The translations under genes were made by a program, and so were the position numbers. From an uncultured Verrucomicrobia subdivision 3 bacterium (lineage in GTDB: Bacteria > Verrucomicrobiota > Verrucomicrobiia > Limisphaerales > UBA11358): a DNA stretch of 60,823 nucleotides. Under the pieces are notes generated by a model. The model had not been told where the DNA came from. It ran no database searches and saw nothing but the letters and a program-made list of their open reading frames with translations. Of this stretch, positions 34,484 through 43,600 are shown piece by piece; position 1 is the first letter of the stretch; the number at the start of each line of letters is the position of its first letter. The stretch is taken from positions 1-60,823 of the forward strand of contig CAIXFY010000075.1 of NCBI GenBank assembly GCA_903918885.1, written 5' to 3'.

Positions 34484-35827
34484 TCACGGCACAACCGAAA
34501 CACGGTAAAACCGTTGCGTATCGCCACCCGGGGTGTCGGCAAATGTAAGAATGGAATTCGTTGCTTGCTGCGTTGCGCCGGAGTTAGTCCAAGCAGCGGG
34601 ATTAAGTGCTGTAGTATATTGCAACTGATAGTTTAAACCACTCACCGCACTCCATGATACGTTTACCTGCGAGCCGGCAAGCGAAACATATTGTATTACA
34701 GGCATCGGGTAGGCTTGCCGAACAGTGTAGTTAAATGTGTCACTTACAAAAATCAGGCCATTAGTTGTCAGACAAATGCCAGTCGGACGATTAAAATGTG
34801 CTGCTCCGGCAACCCCATCATCCCCACCGGAAACTGCCGGTGAAAAAACTGAAGGGTCTTCCGATTCCGCTGCAACCGTGGTTGTCACCCAGTTGGTTCC
34901 TTGCAAGGAAAGTTTGCGAATGGTGTTGTTGCCAGTGTCGGCCACATACAAGTTGCCCGCAACATCAGTAGCAATGCCTTGTGGAAAATTAAACAGCGCG
35001 GCGGTGTTGGTTCCGTCAACAAAAGAGTATATTCCATTGGCTCCGGCGATGGTAGTGACCACCCAGTTCGTGCCTGAGTTGCTTATTTTGCGGATGTTGC
35101 AACTTCCACCGTCAGAAATAAAAATGGTTCCGTTAGCTTGGACGGCAATACCAAAGGGCGCTTGAAATCTGGCCACACTGTTGGATCCATCTTTGTATCC
35201 ACTTGAATTTGCTTTGCCAGCTAAAGTTGTGACCACCCAATCCGAGCCTGAATGGATGAGTTTTCTGATTGAGAACCCTTGAGTGTCAGCAACGTAAATG
35301 TTCCCACTGGCATCAGTCGTTATTCCGCAGGGATATTTGAATCCGGCGTTGCTGTTTGTGCCATCGCGACTGATATTAACACCACTTTGGCCTGCAATGG
35401 TTGTGACCATCCAGTTTCCGCCGACCGATGAAATTTTTCGGATGGTAGAATTTGCGGTGTCCGCTACGAACATATTTCCGGATGAATCCACCGCTATCCC
35501 TTGCGGGTTATTGAACAAGGCCGCGCCGCCAGTGCCATCGCTGGCACCAGCAATTCCGGGAGAACCGGCAATCGTCTCAACCTGCCAGTTTGAGCTCACC
35601 AAGGAAATTTTTCGAATTACGGAATTATCTTGATCCGCCACAAAAACATTGCCGCCAGAATCCACAGCGATGCCTTGCGGATTGGCGAAAAGTGCGTTGG
35701 TGCTGATGCCATCGCTGGCACCAATAGTTCCAATACTGCCCGCAATGGTCATCCAGTCAAAAACTTGGGCACGGACAGACATCGATAAAGACATGACTGA
35801 AAACAAGAAGATATTTTTAAACAGCAT
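34484..35827 (-). CDS. Secreted NHL-repeat protein with C-terminal FYR tail
   Basis: A 447-residue exported protein (signal peptide near FLFSVMSLSMSVRAQ). About six NHL blades of 55-60 residues follow, each with A-x-F-x-x-P-x-G-I-A-x-D, G-N-x-(F/Y)-V-A-D and N-x-x-I-R-K-(I/L)-S, for example PQGIAVDSGGNVFVADQDN. They should fold as a six-bladed propeller. The C-terminal 70 residues (VNVSWSAVSGLNYQLQYT to FYRVSVVP) match the tail of three other exported proteins. It is read towards the pseudopilin set and away from the pilM operon, so it is divergent from pilM over a 207-bp promoter region. Binding to a polymer is possible. Confidence 0.82.
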   Translation of the reverse strand: MLFKNIFLFSVMSLSMSVRAQVFDWMTIAGSIGTIGASDGISTNALFANPQGIAVDSGGNVFVADQDNSVIRKISLVSSNWQVETIAGSPGIAGASDGTGGAALFNNPQGIAVDSSGNMFVADTANSTIRKISSVGGNWMVTTIAGQSGVNISRDGTNSNAGFKYPCGITTDASGNIYVADTQGFSIRKLIHSGSDWVVTTLAGKANSSGYKDGSNSVARFQAPFGIAVQANGTIFISDGGSCNIRKISNSGTNWVVTTIAGANGIYSFVDGTNTAALFNFPQGIATDVAGNLYVADTGNNTIRKLSLQGTNWVTTTVAAESEDPSVFSPAVSGGDDGVAGAAHFNRPTGICLTTNGLIFVSDTFNYTVRQAYPMPVIQYVSLAGSQVNVSWSAVSGLNYQLQYTTALNPAAWTNSGATQQATNSILTFADTPGGDTQRFYRVSVVP

Positions 35828-36034
35828 AATGTGGTCAATTTATGACAGCTCACTAACCAGCGTCCAATCTTTTTCGCTCCGGTTAAACTAGCACCCGTCA
35901 TGCCAGCAGAATTTCGCTAAAATCAATGGATCTCCAATTTTCAAAAACATCAATATCTGGCGCAGCAACTGCTTAAGCCATGCCAAGAAAATTTGCAGCT
36001 TGCAATCATAACCAGTAAAACGATAAAAAAAGAC

Positions 36035-37117
36035 ATGGGTTTCACTCTTCCATTTGCATTTGGAGCCTCAAGAAAAAAACGCACTCACATGATGGCGGTG
36101 GATTTGGGCAACCGAACCACCAAGGCCGTGCTGCTGGAAAGACGCGGAGAGCTTCTGGCTTTGACGCGCTACGCCCTGCTCGATGCACCTGTGTTTGAAA
36201 AGAAAATTTCCGTAGATTTGCTCGCCGACCATCTTTACTCCGTGGCGAAGGCTTTGGGCAGTGAGGCAAAATTCATTACTGCCACCGCAGGAATTGCTGA
36301 TTCACTCATCCGCCAGATTGAACTGCCACAGATGCCGCTGGACGAGATGCGTCATATCCTGAAGATGAATCATAAAAATTACATGCAGCAGGATTTGCCG
36401 AACTACGCGTTTGATTGCTATGTCCTGCCGCCGCGGTTGGACACCAAAAATCCGCCGCCCGCGCGTGAAATTGGGGTAGCGGCAAAAATAAAAGTGCTGG
36501 CCGCTGCCGCCAAGCAACAGCTCGTGGATGATTTTGTGCAGGCTGCAAAAATCGCCGGACTAACGGCGGATGGGTTGGTTCCCACACTGCTTGGCCCCAT
36601 CAATGCATTTGAAAGAGCCATGCCGGAAATTTTCGCCAAAGAAGCGGTTGCGTTGGTGGATATTGGATTCCACAACACCTCGGTTTGTGTTTTAGATAAT
36701 GGTGAGTTGGCCACCAACCGGACGATTAGTATCGGCGGCGACCAAATAACCAGTTCACTGGCCGAAGAAATGCGCATCAGCTACGCGGAGGCGGAGGGTA
36801 TCAAGGTGGGTATGGCACCCGAAATCGAGCCGAGCTTGCTGATGCAGATAACTCCGCTGGGTCGGGAAATCCGCGCTTCACTGGATTTTTTTGAGCATCA
36901 AAATGACCGTCCGGTTTCACAGGTTTTTGTGAGTGGCGCGACCGCTCGGTCGGAAATGATTCTGCAGATGCTGAATTCAGAAATTATGATTGAATGCAAG
37001 TCTTGGAATCCAACCGGGTTTTTACAACTGGCTCTGCCGGGACAACAGACGGTGGAAATGGATCAGGTTGGCCCGCAATTAGCGGTGGCCATTGGTGCAG
37101 CATTGGCAGTTTATTGA
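36035..37117 (+). CDS. pilM: PilM-like actin-fold protein
   Basis: A 360-residue cytoplasmic protein of the PilM/GspL-cyto type. The MAVDLGNRTTKAVLLERRG segment is the phosphate-1 loop of the actin/FtsA/PilM fold, and NRTISIGGDQITSSLAEEMRISYAEAEGIK near residue 230-260 is the typical second phosphate region; VFVSGATARSEMILQML follows near 310. PilM links the cytoplasmic face to PilN. ATG 36035 is my start; the frame upstream only has a TTG. It heads a run pilM-N-O-P-secretin, but no pilus ATPase, platform protein or prepilin peptidase is present in the window. Confidence 0.82.
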   Translation: MGFTLPFAFGASRKKRTHMMAVDLGNRTTKAVLLERRGELLALTRYALLDAPVFEKKISVDLLADHLYSVAKALGSEAKFITATAGIADSLIRQIELPQMPLDEMRHILKMNHKNYMQQDLPNYAFDCYVLPPRLDTKNPPPAREIGVAAKIKVLAAAAKQQLVDDFVQAAKIAGLTADGLVPTLLGPINAFERAMPEIFAKEAVALVDIGFHNTSVCVLDNGELATNRTISIGGDQITSSLAEEMRISYAEAEGIKVGMAPEIEPSLLMQITPLGREIRASLDFFEHQNDRPVSQVFVSGATARSEMILQMLNSEIMIECKSWNPTGFLQLALPGQQTVEMDQVGPQLAVAIGAALAVY

Positions 37118-37122
37118 ATTTT

Positions 37123-37797
37123 ATGCCCATACGAATCAATCTGATGAGCGAAGTCCTCGCCGAGGAGGATTTGAAGCGACGTGACCCGGTTAAGCGGGCA
37201 ATTTACGTTGGCGTATTTTTGGCGGTGGTTATGCTGGTGTGGTTTAGTTCAGCTTGGTTGGAATATAAATTGACCCAGCAAAGCCTGACTCGGGTGCAGG
37301 ATGAAACGGGATTGCGCACAAATGAATTCAACCACGTTCAGATGGATTTGAAAAGAATTGCGGACGGCCAAAGACGCCTAGATTCCTTACAGCATTTGAG
37401 CACGAACCGCTTTTTTATGGGCAATCTCATGAACGCGCTCCAACAGGTTTATGTGCCTGGCGTGCAATTAGTCCAAATCAAAATTGATCAAGGCTATATC
37501 AACAAGCCCGGGTTGCCGGACAAAACCAATGATTTGGGAACGGTAATGCGTGGCCGCCCGGCTACCAGCACCCAGATGGTTACACTTCTGATTCAGGCAA
37601 AAGATTCCAGTTCGACGCCCGGAGATCAGGTGAACGTTTATAAAGATGCCTTGAGTCGGCTGCCATATTTCAAGTCCAGCATGAACCCGACGAACGGAGT
37701 TAAGCTTACCAGCTTGTCCTCGCCTCAGATATCGATGGATGGAAAACCTTATGTGCTTTTCAACTTGGACTGCCGGTTTGCTGATTTAACCAAATGA
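37123..37797 (+). CDS. pilN: PilN-like inner-membrane protein
   Basis: A 224-residue bitopic protein. The N-terminus MPIRINLMSEVLAEEDLKRRD contains the conserved I-(R/N)-(I/L)-N-L motif that PilN uses to bind PilM. One transmembrane helix (VGVFLAVVMLVWFSSAWLEY, residues 28-47) is followed by a coiled coil (KLTQQSLTRVQDETGLRTNE) and a ferredoxin-like periplasmic domain. It begins five bases after the pilM stop and overlaps pilO by ATGA. Confidence 0.8.
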   Translation: MPIRINLMSEVLAEEDLKRRDPVKRAIYVGVFLAVVMLVWFSSAWLEYKLTQQSLTRVQDETGLRTNEFNHVQMDLKRIADGQRRLDSLQHLSTNRFFMGNLMNALQQVYVPGVQLVQIKIDQGYINKPGLPDKTNDLGTVMRGRPATSTQMVTLLIQAKDSSSTPGDQVNVYKDALSRLPYFKSSMNPTNGVKLTSLSSPQISMDGKPYVLFNLDCRFADLTK

Positions 37798-38369
37798 AAA
37801 GATTATCTCCAGAGAAGCGAAACAAATTGATCGCCGTTGTGGTTGCCACACTGGTCGTCATCGGCTTGATTTATTATTTTTTAATCGGGCCGGAAATTCA
37901 AGACAAGGAAAAGCTCGCCAAGGATGTCAAAGCAGCAATCGCCAACCTTGAGACGATTAAACAAACCATCAAGCGGGCGAACGTGATCGCCGGAACCTTG
38001 GATGCCATTCAGACTGCTTTGAACAAGGCCGAGGAAGACACCGCCTCGGGCGACTTGTTTGCGTGGACTTATGATTCGATCCGCCGAATGAAAATGGGAT
38101 TTCGCGTGGATATACCAGACATCGGACAGCCAACTCAATCCGATGCGGATATCATCCCCTCTTCCGCATACCGGCAAATCAAAGTTAGAATAAGAGGCTA
38201 TGGATATTACCATGACATCGGAAAATTTATCGCCGAATTAGAAAACCGATCGCCTCATATCCGCCTAGAAAATTTGGTGGTTGAACCCGATACCAGCGGC
38301 GCGGCCGGCGCGGTTGAAAAGTTGCAGTTTCGCGCGGAATTAGTGGCTCTTGTAAAACCAACCAGTTGA
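37794..38369 (+). CDS. pilO: PilO-like inner-membrane protein
   Basis: A 191-residue bitopic protein. After a basic start (MKRLSPEKRNK) comes one transmembrane helix (LIAVVVATLVVIGLIYYFLI), then a long coiled coil (DKEKLAKDVKAAIANLETIK) and a small periplasmic domain with YRQIKVRIRGYGYYHDIGKF and LENLVVEPD. This matches PilO, the PilN partner. Start overlaps pilN by ATGA; a GTG start for pilP follows four bases after its stop. Confidence 0.8.
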   Translation: MKRLSPEKRNKLIAVVVATLVVIGLIYYFLIGPEIQDKEKLAKDVKAAIANLETIKQTIKRANVIAGTLDAIQTALNKAEEDTASGDLFAWTYDSIRRMKMGFRVDIPDIGQPTQSDADIIPSSAYRQIKVRIRGYGYYHDIGKFIAELENRSPHIRLENLVVEPDTSGAAGAVEKLQFRAELVALVKPTS

Positions 38370-38373
38370 AACC

Positions 38374-38802
38374 GTGAAAGCTAAATCAATCAATTTACTG
38401 TTGCTCGTTGCACTGATTGCAATGGGATTCGTGGTTAATGTCGGTCGTGGCCAGACAAAATCCACTCCATCTGTCGCGCCGCGGTTTGAGTCGGTTTTTG
38501 TCGTTCCCTCCACCATCAAAGATGGCCGTGATCCATTTTTTCCGGAATCCACAAGGACGTTTGAAAACAAAGTCGTTGCCAGCACGGTGTTTGAAATTAC
38601 CTCACTAAAGTATATGGGGCTTTCAGGAACCCAAGGCCGTTTATTCGCAATCATCAACAATCATACATTCACCGTCGGCGATGACGGCGACGTGATGACC
38701 ACCTCGGGGAGAGTTCATATTCGGTGTGTTGAAATTAACGTCAATGAAGTGATGGTGGAAATCAACGGGCAATTGCACCGCATTAAATTGGAAGCCAAAT
38801 GA
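38374..38802 (+). CDS. PilP-like pilus assembly protein
   Basis: A 142-residue protein exported by a signal segment (SINLLLLVALIAMGFVVNVG). The mature part has the R-D-P-F-F-P motif typical of PilP N-linkers and a compact C-domain with SLKYMGLSGTQGRLFAIINNHTFTVGDDGDVMT, resembling the PilP beta-sandwich that docks on the secretin. It lacks a lipobox cysteine. It starts with GTG at 38374. It lies between pilO and the secretin gene, the usual PilP place. Confidence 0.7.
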   Translation: MKAKSINLLLLVALIAMGFVVNVGRGQTKSTPSVAPRFESVFVVPSTIKDGRDPFFPESTRTFENKVVASTVFEITSLKYMGLSGTQGRLFAIINNHTFTVGDDGDVMTTSGRVHIRCVEINVNEVMVEINGQLHRIKLEAK

Positions 38803-38892
38803 AAACAATTGCCAAAAACGCGCTAAACTCATATTGTCAAACAAGGAGCGGAATTAAATCTTAATCATACAGAAACCAACATATTCACAGTT

Positions 38893-40608
38893 ATGAAAAA
38901 CCAATTTATTGCCCTGCTAATCGGGTTAGCCAGCATTTTTACCGCCGCAGCTCAAACCAACTCCACGGTGGCGGATCAAACCAACGCACCCGGCATGGCT
39001 CCCGTTGCCGTGACATCTGACACAAATACTGTGCCGGCAGTGCCGATGGAATCACCATCCTCAAACAGCACCAACCCAACGCCAATAACTGCCGATAGCC
39101 AATCTGCCAGCACCAATTCCGCCCCGCCCGCAGTTAGCGTTGGCATTCCGCAAATCAAGTTTTCCGACGTGCCGATCACGACGGCCATAGAAAATTTGGC
39201 GCGCCTTGCGGGCATCAACTACATGATGGACCCAAAAATTGGTTATGGTTTGCCGGACGCAAATGGACAGGTTAAAACCGAGCCGGTGCTTTCAATTCGT
39301 TGGGAAAACATCACCGCCGAAAGCGCGTTGCAGGCATTACTGGAAAACTACGGACTGCAGATAGTCAATGACAAGCACACTGGGATTGCGCGCATCACTT
39401 TGAAAGACCCCGCCGCCCCACCCCCGCTTTTTACCAAAGTGGTTCAGTTAAAGTATGCCGGTGTTTCAAATATTGTTGATTCAGTGCAATCCGTTCTTAC
39501 CGATAAACGCAGCAAGGTGCTGACGGATACCCGCACCAGCCAGTTGGTGGTGGTGGCCACCGATCCGGAACAGCAAGCCGTGGATGCCTTGATTTCCCAG
39601 CTTGATAAGCCCACGCGCCAAGTTTTGATTGAAACCCGCCTTGTAGAAATCAATTCCAATCCGAAATCAAAAAAAGGTGTTGATTGGACCGGCACACTTC
39701 AGGAACAGCATGTCACTTTTGGCAATGGCATTGGCTCCGGCACTTGGACAACGACATTCCCAGGCGCCTCGTCTGGTAACAATGGTGGCGGCGGCACTCT
39801 GGATGGTTCCGGCAACAGCCAGAGCGGTTCCATCATCAACCAAGTCGGCGGTGGTGGCTTTTCTTGGAACACGAAAAGCGGGATGACTCCGGCGATTGGA
39901 TTTTTGAGCGCCGATGGACTTAGCGCGGTGCTATCGTTTTTGAACTCATCAGCCGATGCACAGGTTGTGTCCACGCCTCGAATCGTTACGCTGGATAATG
40001 AAATGGCAAATATTGCCGTCACCCGCACCTATCCCATTTTCCAGGTCAGCGCTGGCAGCGCCAATGCCGCTGGCGGATCTTCTGTCAATTACAGCAATGT
40101 CGGCACCACCCTTAAAGTTACTCCGCGTATTTCAGCCAATGACTACATTTGGTTGCATGTCCAACCCGAGGTATCCAGCTTTTTTGGAAATTTTCAACAA
40201 CAGGTTGGTGGCGGCCAAGGCAACACCTCTTTGACCTTGAGCGCACCGGTCTTTGATTCCCGGTCGGTTGAAACCAAAGTTTTAGTGCCCAATTCCAACA
40301 CCCTCGTCATCGGCGGTCTGGTCAAGGACAATCCCCGCGCCGGTTACACCAAAGTTCCGCTGCTCGGCGACATTCCCGCGCTGGGCTTGCTGTTTCGCAG
40401 CGAGGATAAGGAAATTGACAAGGATAACCTCCTCATTTTCATCACGCCAACGATTGTCAAAGATACCGATTTTCAGACCTCGCATTCGGGTGATTTCTTG
40501 AAATCAAAACCGATCACGATGAAAAGCCCCATGAATCCAAACGGCATTTGGGAAAGCCCCGTGCGCACGGGAAATTGGAGCGATCCCGTAACGGATGCAG
40601 CCAAGTAA
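38893..40608 (+). CDS. pilQ: Type II/IV pilus secretin
   Basis: A 571-residue outer-membrane channel with a signal peptide (FIALLIGLASIFTAAAQ). Residues about 80-160 form an STN-like domain (VPITTAIENLARLAGINYMMD). The N1 domain spans about 170-245 (VQLKYAGVSNIVDSVQSVLT to ALISQLDKPTRQVLIETRLVE). The secretin domain, about 250-540, holds the Gly/Asn-rich loop, DAQVVSTPRIVTLDNEMANI, YSNVGTTLKVTPRIS, and the hallmark VPLLGDIPALGLLFRSE. This is a gated export pore. A lysine-rich tail ends the protein. It lies downstream of the PilP-like gene and just upstream of a giant secreted protein gene; the cluster's pilus ATPase is elsewhere. Confidence 0.9.
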   Translation: MKNQFIALLIGLASIFTAAAQTNSTVADQTNAPGMAPVAVTSDTNTVPAVPMESPSSNSTNPTPITADSQSASTNSAPPAVSVGIPQIKFSDVPITTAIENLARLAGINYMMDPKIGYGLPDANGQVKTEPVLSIRWENITAESALQALLENYGLQIVNDKHTGIARITLKDPAAPPPLFTKVVQLKYAGVSNIVDSVQSVLTDKRSKVLTDTRTSQLVVVATDPEQQAVDALISQLDKPTRQVLIETRLVEINSNPKSKKGVDWTGTLQEQHVTFGNGIGSGTWTTTFPGASSGNNGGGGTLDGSGNSQSGSIINQVGGGGFSWNTKSGMTPAIGFLSADGLSAVLSFLNSSADAQVVSTPRIVTLDNEMANIAVTRTYPIFQVSAGSANAAGGSSVNYSNVGTTLKVTPRISANDYIWLHVQPEVSSFFGNFQQQVGGGQGNTSLTLSAPVFDSRSVETKVLVPNSNTLVIGGLVKDNPRAGYTKVPLLGDIPALGLLFRSEDKEIDKDNLLIFITPTIVKDTDFQTSHSGDFLKSKPITMKSPMNPNGIWESPVRTGNWSDPVTDAAK

Positions 40609-40668
40609 AACAGAATGCCGCCCGCTGGCGACACCCCTTCGGACAACAACGTAAAACATTATCTCCCT

Positions 40669-43600
40669 ATGAAAGCTGAAATACTAAAGCTTCTGCGCCG
40701 GACTTGGTGTCCGTTCAAAATCAACCAGCCGTGGCTGGCCAGCCTGCTGCTGGCTCTGGCGCTCATCCCTGACGCGCAAGCCCAAACCACCGTGACCACG
40801 CTTGCTGGCGTCAATGGTTTGAACAGCATCGGCACGTCGGGCTACCGCGATGGCATCACCTACAACTACGCAGAATTTAATGCGCCCGCTGGCATTGCCC
40901 TTGATCCGTCCGGCAGCATGCTTTTTGTGGCCGACTATAATAATAGTGCCATTCGCGTGGTGGATACTGTTGGCAGCCGGGGCTCCAGCTACACCTGGAC
41001 CGCCTACACCAACACCGACGGCATCAACCACCCCATCGCCGTCGCGGTGGATTCCTCCTATAACATTTTTGTGCTCAACCACGGCACCGACGCGCTCGGC
41101 ACCAATGGCTCACTTTTGGAATACAGCGGCGCGTATTTGTTGGATTATGGCCTCAATATCTTGATCGCCACCAACGCCACCAAACTTACCAATGCCGTCG
41201 CCATGGCGATGGATAACACCACCAACATTTACGTCATCATCAAGAGCAACACCGTCATCCGCGTCAGTTCTCCCGGGGTAACAACCGTCGTCGGCGTGAT
41301 TACCAATGCCGGAACCTCACTGCGCGGCATCGCCGTCACTGATAGCGGCCAGCTTGCGCTCACTGATGCTGGCAATAATGGCATCTGGTTGATGACTCCC
41401 GACAGCGCTGCCCCGACCAACAGCGCCGTTAAATTTACCGGTTTTCATGGTGCGCACGACACGAATGGGCCGCCCGCTTACGCCGCCTTTAACCGCCCGG
41501 AAAATATCATCAAAGCCGGTGGCGGTGTTTTGGTGGTGGCTGATCGCTACAACAATAAAGTCAAATTGATTGACACCAACGGCGTTGTGACCCGGCTTTA
41601 CGGTGTTAATTCCAACTATTGGGATGGCACTACTTTGGGTTGGCAGGATGGCACAGTGAATCCGAATGAAAAAATTGAACAATTGGTGAAGCCTCGGGTT
41701 CAAGGCCGTCAACCCTACGGTTTGGCCATGGGACAGGACAGCACGATTTACATCACCGAGGAATATTACCACCTCTTGCGCGAAGCCACCGGCACGGGAT
41801 TGTTGCCTCCGACCCCGCCCCCGCCAGCCGACCCCTCCATTTTTTCAATCACAGCCACAAATAACCCACCGCAAATCACCTTGACCTGGTTGGCGGTTGC
41901 TACGGCCACAAATTACAACATTAAACGTTCAGAAGGGCCGGGAACTGAAAAGCCTATTGCCAGCACCTCTGGCCTCAGCTATACGGATACTAATGTCTTC
42001 ATCGGAAAAACATATTATTATGTGGTGTCGGCTTCCAATGCGGGTGGCGAAAGTCAAAACTCACGGGAAGTCACCAACATGGTGCCATATTTTCCGGCGG
42101 CTACCCCGCAAATTGGTTATGTAGACTTCCCACCCACTGCAACACCGGAATATACCTCAGTGTTTCATCCGGTTTCCGTTTATACGATGAACAATAACAC
42201 TCCGATAATAATTGCAGAGTCGGATGGCAGTCCGGTCAACTATTATTTTATGGAGACCCCGACCAACGATTTTACTCCGACGAATTTCCCAAATTCCGCC
42301 GTTCAAACTCCAAGCTACGTCGATGGTCAGAATGATGTGTCTCTTTGGGATATTTATGGCACGATCCAGCAATACCCCGATGTCACCGTTTGGGCGGTTG
42401 CTCCAAGCCAAACCAATTTGATTCCCAGCAGTTCTGTGTCAAAAGCACGGTTTCGCTTTGTTGCTGGCAACCCGATAGTCAGTGGCAAAAATGGTGCACA
42501 ATTTACAATTTCCGACCCCGCTACGCCCGGAGCTGACTTTTATTACACCGTTGATGGCTCTGATCCCTTGATTAGTTCAAACCGCTTCCATATTCTGCCC
42601 CTTCAGGTCAACAATGGATTTTCCATCAAAGCTGATACGCTTTTCAAAATCAGGGCATATTACGCAAATTACCGGCCCAGCGACATCGTCAGCAATTTGT
42701 TCACCATAGCCAATTATCACAATAACGCTATCAGCTTTGGTTTTGCGGACGGCGAAGCCTCCAGCGTGTTTCTCGCCTCTCCTGGGCAAACTTTCTACGC
42801 GCCGGTGACCCTCACCACGGTTGCTAGTCCGACCATTTTGAGTCTGCAATTCAATATCGCGATAACGAATGCTACAGCAACGAATCCTGTTACTACGTTT
42901 AGTTTTCAATCCATGCTCGAAAAGCCGTTGCCGGGTGTGACAACGTTGTCGAATGGTATTTCTGGGACAATTTACGAACCGATTCCGCCAGCAATGTTTG
43001 TGTCGTCTGCCTCCGTTCCGAACGCAATTAATTATGACGGTTCCACCAGCTTTAGCAGCTTGCTCTTTACCAATAGCAACCTAGGACTGCTGGCTGTGGG
43101 ATGGTTGGAGCGTGCGGACGCAACCAACCTGTTTAACACGCATAGTCAGTCGCTCATCACTTACTCGCAGGCTCATGATGACTTGTTCCCCACGCCGGTA
43201 AATCCAAACGGCGTCATTATTGGTGGTTACAACATCCAGATTCCCGTCAACGCCCACTCTGGGGACACCTATAAAATTCAGATTGGTCGTCCATCCGCCA
43301 CTTCCGACGGGATCGGCGCAGCGGCTTCAAAGGTTGTCACCATTGATGCACCGACCAACGGCGCGACTGCTGGCGGCGCTCCCATTAGCGCTCTCAAATA
43401 TGTGACGGTGACCAATTTTATCCCCTATCTGGCTGGCAGCGTTTACCCGTTCCGCTGGTTCAACGCTGGCGATTTTGGTTCCTCCAACCTAGTAGCCGGC
43501 GATGTGGCTCAAGTGTTTGACGCAGCGGTTTACCAAGTGAATTCACCAGTGTCTCAGGCTCCCGGCAGCGATTTCTTTGACGCCATGGATTCCTGCGGCA